This document shows, one piece after another, positions 1 to 7,132 of a DNA stretch of 59,708 bases (position 1 is the stretch's first letter; every line of letters begins with the position of its first letter). The notes under the pieces were generated by a model. That model had not been told where the DNA came from, searched no databases, and worked only from the letters and a program-made list of their open reading frames with translations. The DNA comes from an uncultured Colwellia sp. (GTDB lineage: Bacteria; Pseudomonadota; Gammaproteobacteria; Enterobacterales; Alteromonadaceae): positions 1 through 59,708 of the forward strand of contig CAJXUN010000029.1 of the NCBI GenBank assembly GCA_913061475.1. The letters are read 5' to 3'. The position numbers were made by a program, and so were the translations under genes.

Positions 1-41
1 CATTGAGCTAACCAATACTAATTACCCGTGAGGCTTAACCA
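1..41 (+). rRNA. 23S ribosomal RNA, 3' end (partial)
   Basis: The first 41 bases match the conserved 3' end of gammaproteobacterial 23S rRNA (GAGCTAACC..TACTAAT..CCGTGAGGCTTAACC). The rest of the gene lies upstream of the window. The exact last base is an estimate by comparison with the remembered E. coli end. Confidence 0.9.
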
Positions 42-235
42 TACAACACCCAAGTAGTTTTGCTGATGAAGTGAACTGTGAAGTGAATTGTATGAAGTTT
101 GACAAAAATTACCGAGAGGTAAGTGTAGGAATACACATCACGCATAAGCATTGTGTGAATAAGAGAAAACAAAACGTATTTATCATCACTGAGACAACGT
201 CTCGTTGATACAGCTTTCAAGATTGTACCCTTTTT
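42..235 (+). other. 23S-5S internal transcribed spacer
   Basis: This is the spacer between the 23S tail and the 5S gene of one rRNA operon, and it is transcribed with them. No tRNA is visible in it. The AT-rich direct flank of the 5S gene (around 225-235) is where rRNA processing would occur. Confidence 0.75.
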
Positions 236-352
236 GTCTAGCGACAATAGCGACATGGCCCCACCTGATCCCATTCCGAACTCAGAAGTGAAACGTGTTA
301 GCGCCGATGGTAGTGTGGGAGTTCCCATGTGAGAGTAGGACATTGCTAGGCT
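236..352 (+). rRNA. rrf: 5S ribosomal RNA
   Basis: The stretch carries the conserved 5S core (CCGAACTCAGAAGTGAAACG and GCGCCGATGGTAGTGTGGG). The two ends can pair (GTCTAGCGAC near 236 with the CTAGGC end near 346-352). Its length of about 117 bases is normal for 5S. It follows the 23S tail as in a standard rRNA operon. Confidence 0.93.
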
Positions 353-364
353 TCTTTTCAGAAT

Positions 365-385
365 ACCCAGCTTATGCTGGGTTTT
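365..385 (+). terminator. Hairpin between 5S and tRNA-Tyr
   Basis: A perfect 7-bp stem, ACCCAGC/GCTGGGT with a TTAT loop, is followed by only four T residues. It could be a weak or partial terminator of the rRNA operon, or a processing signal if tRNA-Tyr is co-transcribed. The short T tract leaves this open. Confidence 0.5.
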
Positions 386-394
386 CGACCCTGT

Positions 395-479
395 GGAGGG
401 GTTCCCGAGTGGCCAAAGGGATCAGACTGTAAATCTGACGGCTCAGCCTTCGGTGGTTCGAATCCACCTCCCTCCACCA
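395..479 (+). tRNA. tRNA-Tyr (GTA anticodon)
   Basis: This is a class II tRNA with a long variable arm. The acceptor stem pairs 395-401 with 469-475, closing with a G-U pair. The anticodon stem-loop is TCAGA-CTGTAAA-TCTGA with GTA at 429-431, and the T-arm GGTGG-TTCGAAT-CCACC lies at 452-468. The CCA end is encoded at 477-479. It sits 42 bases after the 5S gene, so it may be a distal tRNA of the rRNA operon, and it is followed at once by a strong terminator. Confidence 0.96.
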
Positions 480-487
480 TCATTCTT

Positions 488-519
488 AAACCCGTAACGA
501 AAGTTACGGGTTTTTTTTT
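488..519 (+). terminator. Rho-independent terminator after tRNA-Tyr
   Basis: The stem is CCCGTAAC/GTTACGGG with a GAAA tetraloop (491-510), preceded by AAA and followed by nine or more T. This is a textbook intrinsic terminator that ends the rRNA/tRNA transcript. Confidence 0.93.
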
Positions 520-747
520 GCTTTTTTAAAATGATCTCCTATCAAACACGTAAATTTATTAGCAAGTCAGGCATTATAGATTCATTGATTTATATTCATG
601 AGTTACATATCAGATACAATTCTTCCCCTTTTCAGTATTGTTGTACGAAGATAAAAGGAGGAAAATCAATTCATAAGTAAAGTTTGTTTAGGTTAAGTAA
701 TTGTGATCTATATAAAATTTACGAATTCTGAATTAGGGAACGCCATC

Positions 748-1449
748 ATGAAAGAAGTATTAATTATAGAAGATGATAACTTGGTGTCTCTTACTTTAAA
801 AAGCCAACTTGAAAGTAAAGGCTTCGGGGTTACTCAGGTATTTAATGGTTCCGCGGCATTACGTAAAGTTATCAATACTTTTCCTGATCTAATTTTATTA
901 GATATTGGCTTACCGGATATCAATGGCTACGACGTTTGTAAACAGCTTAGAGAGTTTTATCATCGTCCAATTATTTTTATTACTAGTTATGAAGATCCAT
1001 TGGCTGAAATAAAATGCTTTGAAGTTGGCGCTGATGACTTCGTGTTAAAAACTTCACCTTTTGAAGTGCTCTATCAACGTATAAAACGCTTAGGGGTTCG
1101 GCCTAACAATTATCAACCCGATGATATTTTAGAGTTTGGAGAGCTTAAATTTATCCCTGCGTCGGCAGATTGTTTTTATCAACGAAAAGCCTTGGGTTTA
1201 ACACAAGAAGAATATGAGTTGTTTTACTTTATTGCCACTAAACATAACAGTGTTGTCTCGAGGCAAATAATATTAAAGGTGTTGAAAGGTGCAGATTATG
1301 ATGGTGTCGATCGTTCTATTGACATAAAAGTCGCGCGTATTCGAAATAAGCTAAAAGCGGTAGGTTTGCCTGCTAATGTCATTCAATCTGTGCGTTCTAT
1401 CGGTTATCAGGTTTGCTTTTCGATAATTGATGAATCAGTTATTTTCTAA
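748..1449 (+). CDS. Orphan OmpR/PhoB-family response regulator
   Basis: This is a 233-residue two-component response regulator. The N-terminal receiver domain (about 1-118) shows the acidic pair at residues 8-10 (EDD), the phosphoacceptor Asp52 in LLDIGLP, Thr79 and Lys101. The C-terminal winged-helix DNA-binding domain (about 130-228) ends in the family's typical V..IRNKL and RSIGYQV segments. Lys101 is followed by Thr-Ser-Pro instead of the usual Pro. I chose the ATG at 748 because AGGGA precedes it by a normal distance and the receiver fold starts there; the open frame extends up to 703. No histidine kinase gene is adjacent, so its partner and targets are unknown. Confidence 0.88.
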   Translation: MKEVLIIEDDNLVSLTLKSQLESKGFGVTQVFNGSAALRKVINTFPDLILLDIGLPDINGYDVCKQLREFYHRPIIFITSYEDPLAEIKCFEVGADDFVLKTSPFEVLYQRIKRLGVRPNNYQPDDILEFGELKFIPASADCFYQRKALGLTQEEYELFYFIATKHNSVVSRQIILKVLKGADYDGVDRSIDIKVARIRNKLKAVGLPANVIQSVRSIGYQVCFSIIDESVIF

Positions 1450-1761
1450 TACTTTTAATAGCATAAGCTAGAAGTGGTTTTCTAGCTATCAAAACAAAGG
1501 TGAAATTTTATAAGCTATTTTTGCCATAAAATTCTAGCCAAAAGATGACAACAGTCTGAAAAAACATTACAGAATTACTGTGATATTCGGTTCCTGATTT
1601 TCCTGCCTTGAAGATAACATTCTAAACTCGCAGCTAAGCCCTTCGATCGCATCGTGGTTCATGCGCTAGAATCTTACTATCATTGCACTGAAGCTGTCTA
1701 TACTGTATTCTGCACCGCCGTTTGACATTGGCTCAAACCCCCAGCGAGAAGAGTACATTCT
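1450..1761 (+). promoter_or_regulatory. Intergenic region and probable helicase leader
   Basis: This gap of about 310 bases holds no gene. A hairpin at 1466-1487 (GCTAGAA/TTCTAGC type arms) just after the response regulator could be a weak terminator but lacks a T tract. The rest is presumably the promoter and leader of the downstream DEAD-box helicase. Long leaders are common for cold-induced RNA helicases, but no specific cold-box motif is recognised here. Confidence 0.4.
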
Positions 1762-3120
1762 ATGAGTTTTACCGATTTAGGTTTATCTGCCCCAATTCAA
1801 AAAGCGATTGCGGAAAAAGGTTACGATACACCATCACCTATTCAGGCTAAGGCTATTCCTGCGGTACTTGCTGGTAAAGATGTTATGGCGGCCGCACAAA
1901 CGGGCACGGGTAAAACAGCGGGCTTTACCTTACCTATCCTCGAGCTATTATCGAAGGGCGACAAAGTACGTCCCAATCAAGCTCGAACACTTATTATCAC
2001 GCCAACACGTGAACTTGCCGCACAGATTGCGGAAAATGTCGAAATGTACGGTAAACATTTAGCATTAAATTCCACCGTGGTATTTGGTGGGGTTAAAATT
2101 AATCCGCAAATGGCACGCTTACGCCAAGGGGTTGATATTCTGGTTGCTACGCCAGGACGTTTGTTGGATTTATATAATCAAAACGCTGTTCGCTTTAGCC
2201 AATTAGAAATATTGGTTCTTGATGAAGCTGACAGAATGCTAGACATGGGTTTTCTTCGTGATATTAAGAAAATCCTATCTTTGTTACCCAAAAAGCGTCA
2301 AACCTTACTTTTTTCGGCGACATTTTCACCAGATATTCGCGAATTAGCTAAAGGCATCGTCAATGATCCGGTTGAAATTTCAATCAGCCCGAAAAATACC
2401 ACGGCTGAAACGGTTGAACAATTAATCTATTCTGTTGATAAAAACAAGAAAGCACCATTACTAACACATCTGATCAAAACCAATAATTGGCAACAAGTTA
2501 TTGTGTTTATGAAAACCAAGCATGGCGCAAATAAATTAACTAAGCAGCTCGACGCCGCAGGTATTAAAGCTGCAGCGATTCATGGTAATAAGAGTCAGGG
2601 TGCAAGAACAAAAGCATTGGCGCAATTTAAAGCAGGTGAAATTAACGTCTTAGTTGCTACGGATATTGCAGCCCGTGGTATTGATATTGATCAGTTACCG
2701 CAAGTGGTTAATTTTGAGTTGCCAAACGTGCCAGAAGATTATGTTCACCGTATTGGCCGTACAGGTCGTGCCGGCTCAACCGGACATGCAGTATCGTTAG
2801 TTTGCGCTGATGAAATGGATTTACTTAATGATGTTGAGCATGTCATACAAACACATTTACCGCGCGAAATTGTTGTTGGTTTTGAACCTGTACACGCGTT
2901 ACCTGATTCGCGTAAGCTTAGACCATTAAAAGCAAAGCGTCCGAAAAAAGCAAAAGTTGAACATAAAGATGGTCAACGTTCTGGTGATAATGCTCGTGGA
3001 CACAAACCACCAAGTAAAAATAAACGTCATACAGGTAACAGTACAAGCAGTAACCCATACGGTAATAGCGAAAGTAACAATAGCAGCAGACGCCGTATAA
3101 CCCCAACGGCTAATAAATAG
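1762..3120 (+). CDS. rhlE: DEAD-box ATP-dependent RNA helicase, RhlE type (copy 1)
   Basis: This is a 452-residue cytoplasmic RNA helicase that unwinds RNA duplexes with ATP, as in ribosome assembly and RNA decay. The visible motifs in order are: Q motif (GYDTPSPIQ, residues 20-28), Walker A AQTGTGKT (45-52), PTRELA, GG, TPGR, DEAD in [16 protein letters not shown], then domain-2 motifs ARGID and [10 protein letters not shown]. The last 70 or so residues form a basic, Ser/Asn-rich tail likely to bind RNA. ATG 1762 starts directly at the conserved MSF..LGL opening. A second RhlE-like helicase lies at 4650, so the two are probably paralogues; which one corresponds to E. coli RhlE is unclear. 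Confidence 0.93.
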   Translation: MSFTDLGLSAPIQKAIAEKGYDTPSPIQAKAIPAVLAGKDVMAAAQTGTGKTAGFTLPILELLSKGDKVRPNQARTLIITPTRELAAQIAENVEMYGKHLALNSTVVFGGVKINPQMARLRQGVDILVATPGRLLDLYNQNAVRFSQLEILVLDEADRMLDMGFLRDIKKILSLLPKKRQTLLFSATFSPDIRELAKGIVNDPVEISISPKNTTAETVEQLIYSVDKNKKAPLLTHLIKTNNWQQVIVFMKTKHGANKLTKQLDAAGIKAAAIHGNKSQGARTKALAQFKAGEINVLVATDIAARGIDIDQLPQVVNFELPNVPEDYVHRIGRTGRAGSTGHAVSLVCADEMDLLNDVEHVIQTHLPREIVVGFEPVHALPDSRKLRPLKAKRPKKAKVEHKDGQRSGDNARGHKPPSKNKRHTGNSTSSNPYGNSESNNSSRRRITPTANK

Positions 3121-3176
3121 ACCTAAGTTAAGGTGCTTGTAGTTATACAGCAGGCACTTATAGTCATTTGCTGTAA

Positions 3177-3620
3177 TTATTGCTGTGCTAGTAATTTATC
3201 CAGATTGTTAGCAAAGGCTTGGCGGTCTGCTTGGCTAATCGGTGGTGCTCCGCCGGTATCAATGCCGCTAGAGCGCAGTGTGTCCATAAAATCACGCATA
3301 TTAAGCCGTTGACGAATATTACTTTCAGTGTAAAGCTCTCCTCTAGGGTTAAGCGCTAAGCAGCCTTTTGCGACGACCTCAGCAGCTAAAGGAATATCTG
3401 CTGTTATTACTAAATCGTTTGGCTTTGCGCGTTTAACGATCTCATTATCGGCAACATCAAAGCCTGCGCTCACTTGTACGAAGCTGATCACTTTAGATGG
3501 CGGTATTTTTAAATAGTGATTTGCTAGTAAAGTTGTTGTCGTTTGTGTGCGTTCTGCGGCTCTAAACAAGATGTCTTTAATGACAACGGGACAAGCATCG
3601 GCATCAACCCAAATTTTCAT
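3177..3620 (-). CDS. YaiI/YqxD family protein (UPF0178, DUF188)
   Basis: This 147-residue protein matches the DUF188/UPF0178 family: it opens with the signature [12 protein letters not shown] and has [10 protein letters not shown] and the conserved NPRGELYT and RDFMDTLR segments. The family has a PIN-like fold with conserved acidic residues (the Asp pair near residues 6-8 and Asp in ITADIPLA), but no firmly assigned activity. It is transcribed leftward, convergent with the helicase before it and divergent from the thioesterase after it. Confidence 0.9.
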   Translation of the reverse strand: MKIWVDADACPVVIKDILFRAAERTQTTTTLLANHYLKIPPSKVISFVQVSAGFDVADNEIVKRAKPNDLVITADIPLAAEVVAKGCLALNPRGELYTESNIRQRLNMRDFMDTLRSSGIDTGGAPPISQADRQAFANNLDKLLAQQ

Positions 3621-3740
3621 GGTTATCCTTTAAATTTTTACTATGACTAAACTGGTGGTAATGTACATTTAAACAAGCGCTATTGTAAGCTTTGTTAAAT
3701 GCCAATTTGACGGTAATTTCACTAATAGATAGGAAGCAGC

Positions 3741-4217
3741 ATGAGCAAACCACAACGCGATATCACTTTACGATTTTTAGCTGAACCTCAGGATGTAAAT
3801 TTTGGTGGCAAAGTTCATGGTGGTGCGGTAATGAAATGGATTGATTTAGCTGCGTACGCTTGCGCGGCTGGCTGGAGTGGTCGCTATTGTGTTACAGCTT
3901 ACGCCGGTGGTATTCGTTTTATTGCCCCGATCCACGTAGGTAGCTTAGTTGAGGTTGAGGCAAAAGTTATTTATACCGGTAACTCTTCAATGCACATTGC
4001 ATTAGAAGTTAATGCCTGTGATCCTAAATCGTTAAACCGCCGACTAACAACACATTGCATTGTTATCATGGTGGCGGTTGACCAAAATGGTCAGTCAGAA
4101 ACTATTCCAAAATGGATTCCGGAGAGTGAAGAAGATATCAAACAGCATGAAAGCGCGAAAAAGTTAATGGAAATGCGCAAACAAATCGGCGAAGAGATGC
4201 AAATTTTTGTAGAATAG
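3741..4217 (+). CDS. Acyl-CoA thioesterase, hotdog fold (YciA-like)
   Basis: This 158-residue cytoplasmic protein is of the 4HBT hotdog family and is predicted to hydrolyse acyl-CoA thioesters to free acid and CoA. The core signature is N-F-G-G-K-V-H-G-G-A-V-M-K-W-I-D (residues about 20-35), where the Gly-rich HGG turn and the Asp on the hotdog helix form the active-site region. The C-terminal 40 residues are charged and helical. AGGAAG precedes the ATG. It leads a run of three rightward genes (thioesterase, DUF2750 protein, helicase) with short gaps that may be one transcript. Confidence 0.85.
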   Translation: MSKPQRDITLRFLAEPQDVNFGGKVHGGAVMKWIDLAAYACAAGWSGRYCVTAYAGGIRFIAPIHVGSLVEVEAKVIYTGNSSMHIALEVNACDPKSLNRRLTTHCIVIMVAVDQNGQSETIPKWIPESEEDIKQHESAKKLMEMRKQIGEEMQIFVE

Positions 4218-4253
4218 TATTCGATTTATCAATAAACATCATCAGGAAATCAC

Positions 4254-4643
4254 GTGTTAGAGCCAGAAAAAATTAAACAATTATTGCAGATGGACGATGC
4301 ACAACGAGCCGTTTACTTCGTCAAAGAGGCTGTAAGCCAGAATGAACTGTGGATTTTAACCGATGAACACGGTTGTGTGATGCTAAACACAGAAGAAGAA
4401 GACTGTGTGCCGGTTTGGCCGAACAAAGAGTTTGCCCAAGCTTGGGTGACTGATGAATGGCAAAATTGCCAACCAGAAGCCATCTCCTTAAATAAATGGT
4501 TTAGTCGTTGGACCCACGGCCTAGCAGATGATGAACTCGCTATTGTGGTATTTCCAAGTCAGGATGATCAAGGGCTTGTTTATTACCCAGACGAACTTGA
4601 GCATGAACTCAAACAACACCAGCATTCGATCAATAAGCGATAG
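4254..4643 (+). CDS. DUF2750 domain protein
   Basis: This 129-residue acidic protein resembles the DUF2750 family. It has the ELWIL.DE.G....N.EE...PVWP..E.A..W pattern in the first half and a DD.L...VFP......V..PDEL.. pattern in the second. Function is unknown. The start is GTG at 4254, set by AGGA at 4243-4246. Its stop lies only 6 bases before the ATG of the next helicase, so the two are probably co-translated from one message. No catalytic motif is visible. Confidence 0.75.
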   Translation: MLEPEKIKQLLQMDDAQRAVYFVKEAVSQNELWILTDEHGCVMLNTEEEDCVPVWPNKEFAQAWVTDEWQNCQPEAISLNKWFSRWTHGLADDELAIVVFPSQDDQGLVYYPDELEHELKQHQHSINKR

Positions 4644-4649
4644 ATAATC

Positions 4650-5900
4650 ATGAGTTTTTCTTCATTAGCATTAGACAAGTCACTTACTGATGCCGTTAAA
4701 GCCTTGGGCTATGAGCAACCAACACCTATTCAGCAACAAGCCATTCCTGCGATTTTAGCTAATAAAGATATTATGGCTGGAGCACAAACCGGTACCGGTA
4801 AAACCGCGGCTTTTGCTTTACCTATACTTCAGCGTTTGGGTGAAAATATTCCAGCCCAAAGACCCATTCGAGCCTTAGTATTAACACCAACCCGTGAACT
4901 TGCTCAGCAAGTGTATAAAAGCTTTGTTAGCTATGCAGAAAATACCGAGCTTAATATTGCTGTTGCCTATGGCGGAGTCAGTATTAAGCCGCAAATTGAA
5001 GCGATAGAGAAAGGTGCTGATGTATTAATTGCTACGCCCGGGCGATTATTGGATCATATTATTAATGGCAGTGTATTGTTGATTCATCTTGAAACCATTG
5101 TTTTTGATGAAGCTGATCGAATGTTAGATATGGGCTTTAAGGATGAGATCGATCGCATTCTTAATAGGTTACCACCAAAGCGCCAGACCTTACTGTTTTC
5201 AGCCACGTTCGATGATGCTATTTTTAAACTCAGTAAAACCTTACTTAACGACCCTGAGCTTATTGAAGTCAGCGAGCGTAATACTGCTGCCGCGCAAGTG
5301 GAACAAATTGTTTATACCGTTGATAGTGACCGAAAACGTGAATTAACTTCATTCTTGATTGGCTCGAAAAACTGGCAACAGGTGCTTATTTTTACCCGTA
5401 CCAAACAAGGGGCAGATGAGCTTGCGAAAGAAATGTCAAAAGATGGCATTAAAACCCAATCTATACATGGTGATAAATCACAAGGGGCGCGAGATAAAGC
5501 CTTAGCTGAGTTTAAAGCTGGAAAAACGCGAGCGTTAGTGGCTACTGATGTTGCAGCTCGTGGCATCGATATTCATGATCTACGTTATGTGATTAATTAT
5601 GAATTGCCTTATATTGCTGAAGATTACATTCATCGTATTGGCCGCACAGGCCGTGCGGGTAATGAAGGTTTGGCTATCTCATTAATGAGTCCGTCTGAAG
5701 CCTGGTTACTAGAAGCAGTAGAAAAAGTTTTAGATAGCCGCTTAATGCAGCAATGGTTGCCGGGCTATGAGCCTGATTTAACTAAAACCGACGCACCGGC
5801 ACGTAAAAACACCCTAGGGCGACAAAAAAAGCATGGTCGTCAACAAGCCTTTGGTGATAAGAATAAAACTAAGCCTAATAATAAACATCGTCGCCGTTAA
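4650..5900 (+). CDS. DEAD-box ATP-dependent RNA helicase, RhlE type (copy 2)
   Basis: This 416-residue helicase has the complete motif set: Q motif [51 protein letters not shown] and [10 protein letters not shown]. The C-terminal tail (about 370-416) is strongly basic (ends HRRR) and suits RNA contact. It is clearly related to the helicase at 1762 along its whole core but differs in the tail. It follows the DUF2750 gene by 6 bases. A strong symmetrical hairpin ends the transcript. Confidence 0.93.
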   Translation: MSFSSLALDKSLTDAVKALGYEQPTPIQQQAIPAILANKDIMAGAQTGTGKTAAFALPILQRLGENIPAQRPIRALVLTPTRELAQQVYKSFVSYAENTELNIAVAYGGVSIKPQIEAIEKGADVLIATPGRLLDHIINGSVLLIHLETIVFDEADRMLDMGFKDEIDRILNRLPPKRQTLLFSATFDDAIFKLSKTLLNDPELIEVSERNTAAAQVEQIVYTVDSDRKRELTSFLIGSKNWQQVLIFTRTKQGADELAKEMSKDGIKTQSIHGDKSQGARDKALAEFKAGKTRALVATDVAARGIDIHDLRYVINYELPYIAEDYIHRIGRTGRAGNEGLAISLMSPSEAWLLEAVEKVLDSRLMQQWLPGYEPDLTKTDAPARKNTLGRQKKHGRQQAFGDKNKTKPNNKHRRR

Positions 5901-5934
5901 TCTAAGTGTAGTAAAACTAAATGTTGTAAAAAAT

Positions 5935-5970
5935 GAAGAATGCCGAACTTGTTAGAGTTCGGCATTCTTC
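5935..5970. terminator. Bidirectional terminator hairpin
   Basis: A perfect 14-bp inverted repeat (GAAGAATGCCGAAC at 5935-5948 and its complement at 5957-5970) surrounds an 8-base loop. The arms begin and end A-rich or T-rich, so it can work on both strands, ending the helicase transcript and the leftward dsbA-like transcript that converge here. Confidence 0.85.
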
Positions 5971-6053
5971 TTTATAACATAAGCAGATACCTAGGCTTAT
6001 ATGGCTGATATTAGAATAATAACGCTTGTGCAGTTGCCGTAACGTTAAAAACC

Positions 6054-6701
6054 TTAAAGGCTAAATAAATAGGCGACTAGTTCATTGTATTCGGCAAAGA
6101 AGTTATTACGGTCGAGTGATTTACTATCAATTAAATATTTACCATTTACGACCATAGCCGGGACGCTAGTGAGGTAACGCTTTTCAGATAAATCATCTTG
6201 TATTTTCTTTTCTTTTTTTGCCTGACCGATCACCGAAAAGTTTTTCATGCCTTGATCAAACTTTTTGCCATCACCACCACTAAGTACAAAAATATTACGA
6301 ATGTCTTTTTCATCAGTAATTGTTGCTTTATCGGTTTGTAGATATTTGAAGACAGCAGAAGAAAATTGTTTATCAATAGCAGTTTTCTCTGCAATAATTA
6401 ATGCCTTACTCAACATAAATTGAATATCTGCTGATGTGTGTCCCATAAAATCGACATGCACTTTGTTAAACTTAGCTTGCTTAGGCATAACCTTTTTGAA
6501 ACCATCAAGGTAAGGTTCATAAGCGCGACAAGTTGGGCAGTAGTAAGAAAAGTATTCCGTCAATTCAGGTGCTGAGGTTTTCTTTTCTGCAACTACACTG
6601 TAGTGCTTTCCTTCTTTGAAAGTTGTCGAAAAACTACTAAAACTGACACTCAGTAATAGCGTAATTGTGAATGTAGCAATGAGATTTATGACTTTTTTCA
6701 T
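6054..6701 (-). CDS. dsbA: DsbA-type periplasmic thiol oxidoreductase with CPTC active site
   Basis: This 215-residue exported thioredoxin-fold protein should introduce disulfides into periplasmic proteins. It has an N-terminal signal peptide (about 1-25), the redox motif C55-P-T-C58 within YFSYYCPTCRAYEP, and the cis-proline loop TSVP181. The spacing and length (E. coli DsbA is 208 residues) fit DsbA. The active site reads CPTC where classical DsbA has CPHC. The His-to-Thr change normally alters the redox potential, so this may be a weaker oxidant or a specialised paralogue. No dsbB is nearby. It is a single leftward gene. Confidence 0.82.
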   Translation of the reverse strand: MKKVINLIATFTITLLLSVSFSSFSTTFKEGKHYSVVAEKKTSAPELTEYFSYYCPTCRAYEPYLDGFKKVMPKQAKFNKVHVDFMGHTSADIQFMLSKALIIAEKTAIDKQFSSAVFKYLQTDKATITDEKDIRNIFVLSGGDGKKFDQGMKNFSVIGQAKKEKKIQDDLSEKRYLTSVPAMVVNGKYLIDSKSLDRNNFFAEYNELVAYLFSL

Positions 6702-7132
6702 ACTTATCCTTAATAAATAGCTTTAATGAAATGCTATAGGCTTTTTCTAAGAGGTGAATAATACGAAAAAGTAGACCAATATTAATCCTAAATGTTCATT
6801 AGTAAATGTAAAAATTAATGTCAGTAGGCGGTTATTGTTAGCGCATAAAATGAAAGTTTTCTTTGAGAATATCGTATGCGATTTTAAAACTTTACGGGAG
6901 CTTTAAAAGTAAAGTAGCGAGAAAGGTACTTAGAGCCTAAGGTATGGAAAGCATGCATAATAATAACATTAGGCATACTCTAACTTTGTGTATTATTAAT
7001 AAGAATCGAGTTGTCTAATCTGAACTAATATCATTCAATGTACTTCAAGCATATTATCTATTGTGCAAATATCAGCGGAACTGTATAAATTGTAACGATT
7101 ATTAAATAAACTAAATTATTATCGGTAATTAT
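6702..7132. other. Intergenic region, no gene seen
   Basis: These 431 AT-rich bases lie between the dsbA-like gene and the diguanylate cyclase, both leftward. They should hold the dsbA promoter (near 6702-6800) and the end of the cyclase transcript. No convincing ORF, RNA or repeat was seen. Confidence 0.5.

Noticed and set aside
42-235. Spacer tRNA in the 23S-5S gap
   Set aside because: No acceptor, T-arm or anticodon pattern is present.
35-343. 102-codon minus-strand open frame across the 5S gene and spacer
   Set aside because: It lies entirely over rRNA and spacer sequence, so it is a chance frame.
1808-2062. Open frame inside the first helicase gene in another reading frame
   Set aside because: It is a shadow of the helicase gene with its full motif set.
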